Shown here: positions 12,079 to 22,699 of the stretch, piece after piece
Layout: every line of letters starts with the position of its first letter
Position numbering within the stretch: position 1 is the stretch's first letter
Notes under the pieces: generated by a model
The model's input: the letters and a program-made list of their open reading frames with translations, nothing else
What the model was told of the DNA's origin: nothing
Databases searched by the model: none
From: Strigops habroptila
Taxonomy: Eukaryota > Chordata > Aves > Psittaciformes > Psittacidae
Assembly (NCBI RefSeq): GCF_004027225.2
Contig: NC_044298.2
Location: 1,179,922-1,243,921 of the forward strand
Direction of reading: 5' to 3'
Length of the DNA: 64,000 bases
Made by a program: the position numbers and the translations under genes

Positions 12079-12357
12079 TTAGTATTTGGGGCATTTTGGT
12101 GGCAGAGCACAGATGTTCTTGGTGTACTGGGGGCAGTAGCGCTGCACAGGGGGGCAATAACGCTGCACAGGGGGGCAATAGGACTGCACGGGTGTGTAGC
12201 AGGGTGTCACGTAGGTGAACTTCTGCACAGGCTGCCTCTGAATGGTATAATGACAGGAGGATCCTGAGCTGTGGCAGCCGGAGTGGGATCCATGGCAGCC
12301 AGAGCTGGATCCATGGCAGGAGGACTCATAGTTGTGGCAGGACCCGCGGGAGCACAT
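12079..12357 (-). CDS. Cys-His motif EDC protein 1 (EDCH type)
   Basis: A 92-residue protein starting MCSRGSCH. The front half repeats Cys-His at intervals of 4 to 8 residues among Ser and Gly. The back half is Pro/Tyr/Gln/Cys-rich (IQRQPVQKF, then PVQRYCPP repeats) and ends in LPPKCPKY. Gln and Lys at both ends fit transglutaminase cross-linking, and the cysteines fit disulfides. The pattern fits the bird EDC group described as containing Cys-His motifs (EDCH); the number within that group cannot be set. It differs from the copy at 15.2 kb mainly by an in-frame loss of six residues (a PPAPFC-like step). The acceptor is at 12379 and the leader CTTTGCC is shared with its paralogs. The intron is 12379-12875. 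Confidence 0.88.
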   Translation of the reverse strand: MCSRGSCHNYESSCHGSSSGCHGSHSGCHSSGSSCHYTIQRQPVQKFTYVTPCYTPVQSYCPPVQRYCPPVQRYCPQYTKNICALPPKCPKY

Positions 12358-12443
12358 CTTTCTGGAGTATCGGCAAAGCTGTCAGGAGCAAGAGATCCAT
12401 GTGGTGAGAGGAACCCCAGATTCACTTCTTGTATTCCCTCCCT

Positions 12444-12493
12444 TGGAACTAGAATGATCTTAAGGTCTTTCCCAACCCAAACCATTCCGTGAT
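12444..12493 (+). repeat. CR1 3'-end scrap in the intron of Cys-His gene 1
   Basis: About 50 bases ending cccaacccaaaccattccg, a plus-oriented CR1 terminus only about 65 bases upstream of the splice acceptor. Confidence 0.75.
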
Positions 12494-12875
12494 CCTTGAG
12501 ATCCCCAGTGAACTGCTTCTCTTTCTTTTTGCCTGCCTAACCCAGACCGAATGCACCCTCAATCCTGCCTAATCTGCAGGGCTTGCTCTGGCAACTGCTG
12601 TGTGAAGCTAAATCCCTCCAAGCCAACACAATAAGCTCCATGAGCCACTCCCAAGCCTCATCACCCTTGTGAAACAGCATCGAGCTCATGTTGCCTGAGG
12701 ATCCCTTCGCGTGCCTTTGCTGCACCTTCCCTGGTGATCCCATCCGTCCTTCCACCATCCACCATACCTGCCTCAGAGCACCACAAAGGTGCCAGACATT
12801 TAGCTAAGTCCCAGCTCCCAAGCTCCATAGAAAACTCTAGTGGAACATCAACCAAGATAGTAAAATTGATCTTAC

Positions 12876-13000
12876 CGTCTTCAGCTACAGGAGAAGTGTC
12901 TGGAAGCGAAGGTGGGTGACTGAGGAGTACTGGGCTGAGTGATCTTTTATATGGTTCCAAAAGGTTATCTCGGATGTGAGACACCTCTTTGTAATGGCAA
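12876..13000 (-). promoter_or_regulatory. Promoter and exon 1 of Cys-His gene 1
   Basis: TATAAAA at 12945-12951 on the minus strand. Exon 1 runs from about 12918 to 12876 and ends at donor GGTAAGA. The shared block ggatgtgagacac...ggcaa is at 12972-13000. Confidence 0.75.
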
Positions 13001-14926
13001 TTTAATTATTTCCACACTTAATCCCGCCGATGTTTGCACTACCCTATTTTTAGCCTTTCCTCTTTGACGCACTGTATATCACCCCATATGTAATTCCTAA
13101 TGGATTTCCTATAGGGATTTTGGAAGGCAACTCTTTGCCATTTCCTGGAGACTGACACTAATCTCATAGGTGTTAATAAGCTTGCGAATGGGCCACCAGG
13201 ATTGCATCAGTAACAGAAAGGTCTTTACATCTCAGAAATGCTGACTCCTGGGGTAGGGCCTACCGTTCTGTGCAGGTGACAACACAGGATTGTAATTTAT
13301 ATGTTGTTGAATGCCAAGAGGAAATGGGATTATGAGCTCCACAACTCATGGGTTTGGCACGATGCTGGGAAGTCTGGCGTGATCCCTTCGGTTCCCTGGT
13401 ACAGCAAAAAATCATGTCTTTCTGATTCTTCATATGTTCTTTGACTTGGCTGATCTCACCAGATTGTTCCGCATGTATTAAAGGTTGTTCAGTGCTTCAG
13501 ATCAGAGAAAAATGCCTGATGATGAACTTTTTGCAAGGTATGGGGATGGTAAGTTTTCCTGTTCCTTGGTTTTTCTTTCTCTTCATTAATATGATTGATA
13601 GACTTTTTCCCCTGACCTCACCTGCAGAGGTGTCTGGAAAGCAAAGGATTCAGAGAAATGGAGCATTTGAACTGAATACTGGGTTCTGTCACTGTCACTA
13701 ATGGTGAAATTATGGGCACTAAACTGGATTTATAATCCAGTTTGACTCAGTCTTTGAAGGATGAGAAGATGAAGGCCATAACTCATCAACTTTGGAAAAT
13801 GTTACCCATTAGAGCAATTTGCTAACTGCTAAAGGGAAGCGTTCTCTAAAGTATGGGTATCCTACAGCTTTTCTTCAGGCTAGAGGTGACATAATTGCTT
13901 GTGGTGAGTTTTGTGTAGCAAAGTAGGATTGCACAAATTCCTCAGGGACATTTTGTGACTCAGTTGTGTGTCCAAAACCCAGTCAGCGAAGCTGGTGCTT
14001 GTCTGACACTTCTCCTTTCCTCTGTGCTTTGGCCTGCAACATCACACCAATGTTCCTCAGAAATCATTCTACCTCCTCAACAGACTTCCAAAACCTGGGT
14101 TACACCACTTGAAAACTGTTTCTGAATCAAATTCAGATCCTGCTAGGGAAAACAGCATCTCTAAAAAGTTATCATCCATTGCTTGCAATTGTTTTAGGGG
14201 AATATGTAAGGGAAGCCCAATCTGCAGTGATGAAATGTCATTTTTAGAGCAATGCGGTGATTGATACTTGCTCAGTTACATTCAACATTGCTTGGTTTAT
14301 GAGCTCTCCATAATAGCATATTGAGGTGTTCAGATCTGTGCTGTGTCTTACATGAGGTGGATCTTCTCCCCACATTTCTCTGCTCCAGACTATATACTAC
14401 TTAGAAACAACACTGGAATATGGAAAAGAAGTTTGTGACTTCTGTTTTCAGAGGCTCAGAAGTAGCAAGAGATTTAGAAATCTTTATATGCCCAAGTTCT
14501 GAAGTTGAGCTTGGAGTTGCATATACTGAGTAAGAATATTAGCAACTGAACTGCTTATTCCTCTTTCATGTAATGTCTCCAAAACAAAGGAATTTGCATT
14601 GAATGGACTTTGATCTTGTTGTTTTCAAAGTGATGGGACAAAACTCTGTGTAGACCAGCTCATTGTCTGGTGTAAGCAGGGGAAGCTTTGTTCTGCTCAG
14701 CCCTTTTTAAGTCCATTTCATTTTTGGTAGTAGTTGAGAATGTTTTCCCCTTCTGATGTGTGTGTTCTCTTCTCGAATGAACATGGGAATTGTTGGCCAC
14801 CAACTGTTGGGGCACTTTGAGAATATGAGGAATTTGACTGAAGAACCAGAAAACAAATTAAAAAAGCCTAAAGAAAAAAGGGAATAAAGAAACTGAAGCA
14901 CAATACAGGTCTCATGAATTGTCAGA
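13001..14926. other. Intergenic between Cys-His genes 1 and 2
   Basis: About 1.9 kb of AT-leaning sequence. I find no reading frame with EDC composition, no CR1 piece and no clear promoter. Confidence 0.5.
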
Positions 14927-14932
14927 TTTATT
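14927..14932 (-). terminator. Poly(A) signal of Cys-His gene 2
   Basis: AATAAA on the minus strand about 275 bases past the stop. Confidence 0.65.
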
Positions 14933-15205
14933 ATTTCCCACACCCAGATGAGTACTGGAACAGAAGTGCATGGCACAGAAAGATTCCCAACAGTAATTAT
15001 GCCCTCAATAATTAGAAAGGACATTTCCTGAATAATTAGAAAGAATGACACCGTGAATGATAATTAGGGGAACACTTCATCCAGACCAGCAGTGAGGCAC
15101 ATGACTGAGACCCAGGGATTTCAGTAGGGATGAGATGATCCATGGCCACAGCATCCAAGGGAGGAGTGAGCTGATGGGTCCAGGTGCCAAGGCTGGATCC
15201 TGCTG

Positions 15206-15502
15206 TTAGTACTTGGGGCATTTTGGTGGCAGGTCACAGATGTTCTTGGTGTACTGGGGGCAGAAGGGAGCTGGGGGGCAGTAGCGTTGCACAGGGGGGC
15301 AATAACGCTGCACAGGGGGACAATAAGACTGTATGGGCGTGTAGCAGGGTGTCACGTAGGTGAACTTCTGCACAGGCTGCCTCTGGATGGTGTAATGGCA
15401 GGAGGATCCTGAGCTGTGGCAGCCAGAGTGGGATCCATGGCAGCCAGAGCTAGATCCATGGCAGGAGGACTCGTAGTTGTGGCAGGACCCGCGGGAGCAC
15501 AT
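15206..15502 (-). CDS. Cys-His motif EDC protein 2 (EDCH type)
   Basis: A 98-residue paralog of the protein at 12.1 kb, with the same MCSRGSCH start, Cys-His front, PVQRYCPP steps and LPPKCPKY end. It keeps the PPAPFC step that copy 1 lacks. The two are almost the same outside that step, with only a couple of substitutions. The acceptor (ttccttacag) is at 15524 and the leader CTTTGCC follows it. The intron, 15524-16059, does not resemble that of copy 1 by eye, nor does the base sequence next to the TATA box. Its role should match copy 1: a small cross-linkable, disulfide-forming part of cornified cells. The family name is tentative; membership in the group is clear. Confidence 0.88.
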   Translation of the reverse strand: MCSRGSCHNYESSCHGSSSGCHGSHSGCHSSGSSCHYTIQRQPVQKFTYVTPCYTPIQSYCPPVQRYCPPVQRYCPPAPFCPQYTKNICDLPPKCPKY

Positions 15503-16059
15503 CTTTCAGGAGTATTGGCAAAGCTGTAAGGAAGAGAAAGAGACCATCAAGCTGACACAGCTGCCCCACTGTAACCTTCTTCTTTTTCCTTGGCTCTTTT
15601 TCCATAGAAATTTTGTTTTCCTCTGTTTCGTAATATATGGGATAATCTGATTCTAAAAATTATCCTGGCTTGTCTTTTGAGGATGCTTTATGGTGGTCCA
15701 GCTCTGATGGGAATTTCTGTACCAAGATGCTGCTGTTGGCTTTTTAAGTTGAATTTTACTGCTAAAACTACACTGAGATCTCTCTCTCTCCATCACCAGC
15801 TAGTTTGGGAATTAATTCCTTGCTGGGTCCCAAAGACTCTGTTTCTTTGCAGATCTGGCCCTTCAATTACTCCTATTTTCCTGTAATCCCAACTGCTGTG
15901 AGAAAACCACTAGCACCCTTCGTGTAGCTTACATATTCAGTCACCAAAACTAAGAAATTTCTAAGACAAAGGCAAGGTCTAAACACAGAGCTAGTCAGCT
16001 AGAATTCCTACGTGATCTCCTGCTGCTCAAAGTAGAAGAATCAATATAAGCCAACTTAC

Positions 16060-16180
16060 CCTTTGTTGGAGCAAGCAAGGAGAGCAACCGGGAGCTGCTG
16101 CTGAATGAAGGAGGAACAGGGGATGGCGAACTTATATATCTTCCAAGGGGTTGTCTGAGAAATTATGCATCTCTTGGCAA
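16060..16180 (-). promoter_or_regulatory. Promoter and exon 1 of Cys-His gene 2
   Basis: A TATATAA box at 16132-16138 on the minus strand. A start-site-like word (cttcattcag on the minus strand) lies near 16101-16110, and exon 1 ends at 16060 with donor GGTAAGT. A weaker version of the shared upstream block (gagaaattatgcatctcttggcaa) is at 16157-16180. Confidence 0.72.
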
Positions 16181-18068
16181 TGATGACAATTAAGTTGTCA
16201 CGTTCATATTTATCTCCTGTGTCTAGTTTTTTAGCTCTTCCGATTTGACACAGTCAGGAAGAACAATTATGACTTTTTTCTTAACATGTTAATAGGCAAT
16301 GAATTTCCCAATCTGCTTTATAAGGGAATTTTGAAGGCAGTTGCATATTTATGTATTAAAAATGAACCTAACCCTAGAGTTATTAAGTGGTTTGTCGTTG
16401 GGCAACCAGTATTGCATCAACATACAATTCACAAGTGTTGACTCCTAACCTGCATGCTGCCCCTTGGTCCACATGGAAGACTCACATTTTGATTGATATG
16501 TTTTTTTTGTGACATAAGGGACTGTAATTATCAGCCACGACTCACATGGACTCTCTTAGAGAGAAGTCCTGTTGACTAGCTCAAACGCACCTAACACCTC
16601 AACACCGGAGATGATGCTAGAAGGATGTCCCCAGTTCCATTTCTTCCATTCCATTTCTGAGTCCACCAGCCATCAGCTCTTTTCCCCTTGTGCCACAGTA
16701 TTATCCTGTTTACATTCCTCCTGGAAGGGGATTTCAAATCTGAAGCAGGAAGGATTTGTGCTGGGAAGTTATCACCTATTGGCATCCTGTTTTCAGATCC
16801 CAAATTGCTTCAGGCTCCTGTCTTACTTGAGCAGTTTTGTTATTTTCCCTCATTGCAGTGTTTCATTATTTACCACCAAGTTTCTCTCACGATGGTCCAA
16901 GACTTGACTTCAGGACAATGAAATGGGTAATTGTTCCTTTCATGTGACTTTTATCTAGGTGGAACTCCTTGGGAGCATCCCATGGGTCAGTCCTGCTGCA
17001 ACCAGAACAAGGGGGGCCTAAAAGGTGTTAACCAAGTTCAGAAGGGAGCAGCTACCCCTATTGAGATGGTCTTCATATCTTTCAGGGTTTATTTTCATGT
17101 CATTTTTTGGGGGGAACAAATAAACTGTTATTCTGCCAACAGTTTTGTATTTAAATTCAGTTTTGTATTCAAATTCATAATGATGCTAATTCATTATGAA
17201 TTTGAAAATACATCCTGGAAAAGCATGTTTTCATGTTCTGGTTGACGTTCTTTCTTTTTCAAGGCCAAGATTGAGCAAAAACCAGTTTTTCTAAAGTCTT
17301 TTAGAGCCCTTGTTTAGGAAAATCTCACGTACAGTCTTCTGAAAAGCACTGAAAGTTATAAGTAATGAAGGAATGGTTCATCTAGATTGATAAAGTGGTA
17401 TTTTTGGGGAAGTCCCTTGTGTCATTTCTCCGTCATGCAGGTTGTGCCTAACCCTTTTGCAGATACTCAGAGTTAATGATGGAAGCTGAAGCTTGTTGTC
17501 AAGCTTTTTGTGAAACCGATGCAGAGAAACAGGCCTTGGCGGAAGGAAGCGAGCAATCCTGTTCTAGAATAGATGGCTCAGCTAGATGGGTTGCCAACTG
17601 AATAGATAAGGATAGTCTTAGGTTGTCAAAAGTAGCAAGAGATTTAGCATTTATTTTTAACAGTGTGGGATTTTCTTTGAACACACTAATTTGAAGTTCA
17701 GGGAAGGAAGGGGAGGGATAGAGAAGAATTCGAGGCACTTATTTGCATTTATTAGATACCTCAAAATGTTTATAATCCTGAGTCAGAGTGACAAATGAAG
17801 TATGAAATGCTGCTGAAGGAGGGAACTGAGAAAGACAGTCCTAGGCTACATAAAGTAGAGATTGGCTTCCTCTATGCTGTCCATAAGCGCATTCATCTGC
17901 TGCAGAAATGCATCTGGAATGATGGGCTTTCATTCATTTAGAAACTTTGGGATGTGGGCATTTTCTGATAAGCTTGAGAAGAAAAGAATGAGAAGTCAGA
18001 GATAAAGATAATTTTTGAGTAAAGAGAATAAATCATAAAACATTTCATTTTTTTTTTGGAAATGAAAT
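16181..18068. other. Intergenic between Cys-His genes 2 and 3
   Basis: No supported gene. Frames at 16572-16907 and 16931-17245 (plus) have no EDC composition and no splice context. A TTTTTTTTGG run near 18050 precedes the next 3' end. Confidence 0.5.
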
Positions 18069-18074
18069 TTTATT
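18069..18074 (-). terminator. Poly(A) signal of Cys-His gene 3
   Basis: AATAAA on the minus strand in the word GACAATAAAA, the same as at the EDCRP-like gene and Cys-His gene 1; about 300 bases past the stop. Confidence 0.7.
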
Positions 18075-18299
18075 GTCTCATCCTAATGTTTTAGAGGTTG
18101 ACATATCACATGTAAGCCACCACCAGCAGAAATCAGTCCCAGTCTTTTGGGAAAGAACATAGAACAGATCTGATTTATATTTTAAAGGAAATTCTAATCA
18201 CATATGAGGTGTTTGAGGGTTCACACAGACCAAAAAATGGGAAAAAGAGAACCAAGGATTCAAGCTTTAGGCATCAAGAGCATCCAAGGGAAGAGTAAG

Positions 18300-18377
18300 C
18301 CAGTGGGTCCAGTGCCGGGGCTGGATCCTGCTGTTATGAGCCAGTGGGTCCAGTGCCGGGGCTGAATCCTGCTGTTA
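18300..18377. repeat. 41-base tandem duplication at the end of Cys-His gene 3
   Basis: The segment beginning ccagtgggtccagtgccgg occurs at 18300 and again at 18341, with one mismatch in the visible overlap (ggatcc versus gaatcc). The second copy runs up to the stop codon, so the 3' UTR starts with a duplicate of its own first bases. Confidence 0.85.
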
Positions 18378-18650
18378 GTACTTGGGGCATTTTGGTGGCA
18401 GGTCACAGATGTTCTTGGTTAACTGGGAGCAGAAGGGAGCTGGAGGGCAGTAGCGCTGCATGGGGGGGAAATAGGGCTGCACAGGGTGGCAATAGGACTG
18501 CACGGGAGTGTAGCAGGGTGTCACATAGCTGAATTTCTGCACAGGCTGCCTCTGGATGGTGTAATGGCAGGAGGATCCTGTGCCATGGCAGGAGGAGTGG
18601 GATTCATGGCAGGAAGTTTCGTGGCTGTGGCAGGCCCTGCGGGAGCACAT
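18375..18650 (-). CDS. Cys-His motif EDC protein 3 (EDCH type)
   Basis: A 91-residue paralog of copies 1 and 2 that starts MCSRRACHSHETSCH and keeps IQRQPVQKF, the PPAPFC step and the LPPKCPKY end. The Cys-His front is shorter and the middle has several changes (for example YCHPVQPYFPP), so it is the most diverged of the three. The acceptor (cttccttccag) is at 18672 with leader CTTTGCC. The intron is 18672-19247. Similarity to copy 2 continues into the first part of the 3' UTR (agcatccaaggg). A structural role in cornification is inferred from family and composition. Confidence 0.87.
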   Translation of the reverse strand: MCSRRACHSHETSCHESHSSCHGTGSSCHYTIQRQPVQKFSYVTPCYTPVQSYCHPVQPYFPPMQRYCPPAPFCSQLTKNICDLPPKCPKY

Positions 18651-19247
18651 CCTTCTGGAGTGTTGGCAAAGCTGGAAGGAAGAGGGAAATGGTCATGCTG
18701 GTACAGTGGCCGTCTACATGAGCATAGCTGCATTCTCTAATTTGCTCTGGAATTCTCCACTTTCTTACTCATTTCTAGTTCTTCAGGGATAAGAAAGTGA
18801 TATCAATGCTGATTAGGTATTTATAATTACATATGTTATATGCTGATTTATATCCCCCACTAAAACCATGAGCTTTTACAGCTGCAATTTGCTTTGCAGA
18901 GAAAAACTACTCAAAACATCCATTTCCCATAAGCAACCCCAGACCCTCTAGTGCCTTCTACTCAAAAACTTCAAAACTTCTTTTCCATAAGGTGCTTTGA
19001 CTGTCTTCTCTCTGAATTTTCCAATTTTTCTGTTGTTTTGGTTCATCTTGAGCCTCATCCTGCTAACCCTATATCCCACTTGTCATGTGAGTGAATAGAA
19101 CAATTTTTGTGAGTAACAAGAACTTGGTCTCTGGCATGCTTGAAGTCAAGAGATGAGGAATATCATACTCCAACTCTACCAAAACTTGTACAAAACTACC
19201 TGGTTTCATAAAGAGAAACCTCAGGAGAACAGAAAAATTGGACTTAC

Positions 19248-19366
19248 CCCTTCAGCAATGGGGATGAAGGCGTTTAGGAGCAGAGAAGTGAATGAAGGAA
19301 ACTGGTATGAGAAACCTTTTATACTCTTCCAAAGGTTTATCTGGGACATGAGACATCTCTTGGCAA
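19248..19366 (-). promoter_or_regulatory. Promoter and exon 1 of Cys-His gene 3
   Basis: TATAAAA at 19317-19323 on the minus strand. A TTCATTCA start-site word lies near 19288-19297, and exon 1 ends at 19248 with donor GGTAAGT. The shared block gggacatgagaca...ttggcaa is at 19343-19366. Confidence 0.75.
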
Positions 19367-20812
19367 GTGTAACCTAATTACATATCCCAGCCCATTTCTA
19401 TCCGCTGTATTCAGCTTCCCACATTTTCCCTTTGATGCACTGTACTTTTAGCATTGTAATTGTCCCATAGGATATTAATAGCACTCTAACTCCCTTGCAT
19501 CCCTATGAAAGATATTGGAAGGTATTTCACGCAAAGGGACGCCAATACCAAAGAAACTAATGGATCTGGTCACGGGCAACAAGTATCAAGTGGAAGAGAT
19601 GTTTGTAATTCATTTCCTCAAGCTGTGCCAGGATGTCACATGGACTGAGAGCTAAACGTGATCCCACCTCCATGTGAAAGAAAAATCACTGCTAATATTA
19701 ACACATGTGGGTTATGTTTAGGGCAGGAATACTTTAGCTGAATTGCCCAATGGTACAGGATATTGTAATGAGAGATCCAGCATTATCCCAACAATGTCTT
19801 CAGTGATAATTTCAACCTGTCTGTATGGTGTGTCCTATCAAGGATTTCTCTTATTCTTGTGTGATGGGTTGACCCGTCATAACATAAGAAGGACATGGAA
19901 CTGTTGGAGCAAGTCCAGAGGAGGCCACGAGGACGATCAGGGGCTGGAGCATCTCCCATACAAAGACAGGCTGAGAATACTGGGGCTGTGCAGCCTGGAG
20001 AAGAAAAGGTGCATGGTGACCTCAGAGCAGCTTCCAGTGTCTGAAGGGGGCCTACAAGGATGCTGGAGAAGGACTCTTCATCAGAGACTATAGTGATAGG
20101 ACAAGGAGTGATGGGTTTAAACTGAAACAGGGGAGATTCAGGTTGGATGCAAGGCAGAACTTCTTCCCTGTGAGGGTGGTGAGGTGCTGGCACAGGGTGC
20201 CCAGAGAAGCTGTGGCTGCCCCATCCCTGGCAGTGTTCAAGGCCAGGTTGGAAAGAGCCTTGGGTGACATGGTTTAGTGTGAGGTGTCCCTGCCCATGGC
20301 AGGGGGTTGGAACAGGATGATCTTAAGGTTCTTTCCAACCCAAACCCTTCTATGATTCTATGTCCCTGGCTGGTCATATTTTTGATGGAAAAATGTGTTG
20401 GACAAGGCTGTAGCTCAAAAAAAAAAATAAACCAAACTCTGTAATCCGGTAGAGGTAGATACTTCTGAGCCTGGATTTTCCTGTGAATCATGGATGAACA
20501 TTGGTCTTCCTCTCCGTGTGTATGTACAGGTCATGCCCATCTAACCCAGCAATTACGCTTTCTTGTCCCATAAAAGGCAAGAATGTTTCAACACCAGGAT
20601 GGCATTGTGGATTAGCCATTAGGCACAACTGATTTTAGGTGATGCTCTCCTGACTCACTGGGATCCCTCAAACAGGTCCATTCACCTCTGTGTTTCAGTA
20701 TCACAATGTACAGAATGAACCCATAAATATCTTGCTGTAAAGTTTTATTTTGGCTGTAGTTAGGTAACACCTTTAGAATCCTTTGATCTTGTATGGAGTA
20801 AATCTGTTATCA
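19367..20812. other. Intergenic between the divergent Cys-His gene 3 and EDWM-like gene
   Basis: The two genes point away from each other here. The interval is dominated by a long plus-strand CR1 copy (19877-20362). No further gene is seen. Confidence 0.5.
19877..20362 (+). repeat. CR1 LINE fragment, about 490 bases
   Basis: From the conserved cataagaaggacatgga region through ggctgcagcctggagaag-like and gccagggatggggcagccac-like blocks to the tctatgattctatg end. With the copy at 40.8 kb it is one of the two longest CR1 pieces in the window. Confidence 0.92.
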
Positions 20813-20956
20813 TATAAAAGAGAGAAGGTAGTAAAAATACAAAAGTACATCAGATGTAAATATTGGCAACTAAAGGCACAAACAAACCCGGCTGTGGTCA
20901 GGGGAGAGCAAAGACCCAATTCTCTAGGAGCGCATCACTGCTGAAGCCTCCAGCTT

Positions 20957-21033
20957 TATAAAGTTCCCCTGTTTCAGGCCATTCCCTTCAGTTTGACTTT
21001 ACTTCTCCTATCGCTCCCCTGTTCTTGCCTAAG
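20957..21033 (+). promoter_or_regulatory. Promoter and exon 1 of the EDWM-like gene
   Basis: TATAAAG at 20957-20963 on the plus strand, then exon 1 from about 20985 to 21033 with donor AAG|GTATGT. A second box, TATAAAA at 20813-20819, stands about 145 bases further upstream and could serve an alternative start. I do not see the GGAARTGAG-type block of the minus-strand genes here. Confidence 0.7.
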
Positions 21034-21405
21034 GTATGTGATTCGACTGATCATCCAGGGCATTTAGGAGAACTTATCTCTAGACTATAGCTCTGTATTT
21101 ACCCACTTGACTTGGGTCTGCCTAAACCTGCTCTTTTATTGTAAATAGTGCAAGAAAGAGATACTTTCTACAGAGTATTTCTGGTATTTCATTGGTAAAT
21201 AGTATCTTATTATGGAAAATAACAACAGAAATTAGGCTTTTGGAATAAATATCTAACTTGCCAGAAAAATATAATACTATCTTATATGTCATCCAGAAGA
21301 TATGTTATAGGCAATGATAAAATGGGGGGAGAGGGGAAAAGGGCAAATTTTCTGTAGGTAAGTGCTCTCTTTCTGATTGGACTTGCTTATCTTGAGGTGC
21401 AGTTG

Positions 21406-21472
21406 ATCATAGAATCATAGAATGGTTTAGGTTGGAAAGGACCTTAAGATCACCTAGGTCCAACCCCCCAAA
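21406..21472 (-). repeat. Short CR1 fragment in the EDWM-like intron
   Basis: Begins gatcatagaatcatagaatgg and breaks off after the tccaacccccc stretch, about 95 bases before the splice acceptor. Confidence 0.85.
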
Positions 21473-21585
21473 AATTGCTAAATATAAAAAGATTGCATTA
21501 AAAAATATAAAAACATTGCATAAAAAGATATTGTCTTGCTTCCATCCCAGAACTACCTTTCCTTTTAGTGATTCCACCACCCAAA

Positions 21586-21927
21586 ATGGCATGCTCTTCC
21601 GGGAGGGAATCCTTCTTCAACTTGAACTCAACCTGGTATGACCCAGCAGGCTCCTGGCTGGACACCCAGCGCACACCCCTCCTCTATGCCTATGGCTGTG
21701 GCTGTGCCCATGGCTGTGGCTGTGCCCATGGCAGAGATTTGTGCCTGGGTGGCCACGACTACCGGCACTACGGCTACTGCCACTCGGTCTGCTCTGAGCC
21801 AGCACTGTGCCAGGGAAATGGGTGTTCTCACTGTGCTGGGGAGCGGGTGAGCAGCTGTGAGGTGTGTGGGGCATGCCATAGCTATGGGGTGTGCTCGGAG
21901 GAATGTTACGGGAAATGTTACAACTAA
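21586..21927 (+). CDS. EDWM: EDC protein with WYDP motif (EDWM-like)
   Basis: A 113-residue protein with the front MACSSGRESFF and a WYDP motif at residues 17-20, the feature that names EDWM in birds and reptiles. The middle is Gly/Cys/His-rich (two GCGCAHG copies near residues 37-49), followed by a Cys/Tyr/His back half ending CYGKCYN. The acceptor (ccttttag) is at 21567-21568, and the ATG is the first in exon 2; the intron is 21034-21568. This is the only supported gene on the plus strand, placed between minus-strand neighbours. It is expected to be a structural protein of feather or skin cornification. The motif and layout make the identity fairly secure. A 171-residue frame in its 3' UTR (22145-22660) looks like chance. 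Confidence 0.87.
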   Translation: MACSSGRESFFNLNSTWYDPAGSWLDTQRTPLLYAYGCGCAHGCGCAHGRDLCLGGHDYRHYGYCHSVCSEPALCQGNGCSHCAGERVSSCEVCGACHSYGVCSEECYGKCYN

Positions 21928-22689
21928 TAAGAGACCAGGGTGTGAGGGACCTTGGAGTCTCACACGTCGCTGTATCCAGCCACAATGGCACAGCCAGAAG
22001 TGCTGTGTAGGAGCCCATGACTTGTGCAGGGCAGAGAAAGGTGCTTGGCACGTAAAGTCCCCTTGCTTCTCTCTTTTCTCATCTTTGCCTTTGGTTTATC
22101 ATGCTTTTTGAGGTCTGTTTCTCTCTCACTCTTCTCCTGCTGACTTGATCGAGAAAATGTCCTCTGTCTTCACGGCAGAGGGAAGATGGGTACAACTTCC
22201 TGCTGAATTTATGCAATCCACTTTCCTGCTTCACTTCCCAGATATGTGTGCTGAGATAACAAAACTCTGGCTCAGAAGTTTGCTGTGTCTCTTCCTCAGG
22301 CTCTTTCTAAGTCTCTCCTTAAATGAATTACACAACCTGAAGTGCTTCAGCCTAGCCAAGAGCGTAGGTGAAAACTTGGACTGCTTAGAAAGAATTAAGA
22401 TAGGAGATTTTATCTCCCCTTCCCCCAAACACTTTCAGTCAGACTCAAACCCAGCCTGGAGCCTTGTGTTTGGCTTGGTTTCAACCACCCATTTGGCACA
22501 GGATGGGTTTGGCACTGACAGAGGGGTACCTGGGTGTCTGGAGGGACAGGGACCATCGATGGCATCACACAACGCCTTTAGGCACAGTCACAACAGCACG
22601 TCTCTGACCCTGATGCTCACTCCTTGCACCTGCAATCATGTACCTTGCATATGGGAATGATGCTCCTCGTTATTTTAATTAACAGTAAT

Positions 22690-22695
22690 AATAAA
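22690..22695 (+). terminator. Probable poly(A) signal of the EDWM-like gene
   Basis: AATAAA about 760 bases past the stop, with ATTAAA 60 bases further on. The UTR would be longer than in the neighbours, so the assignment is moderate. Confidence 0.5.
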
Positions 22696-22699
22696 ACAA

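Noticed and set aside
22145-22660. 171-codon plus-strand frame after the EDWM-like gene
   Set aside because: Lies in the probable 3' UTR and has ordinary composition with no motif.
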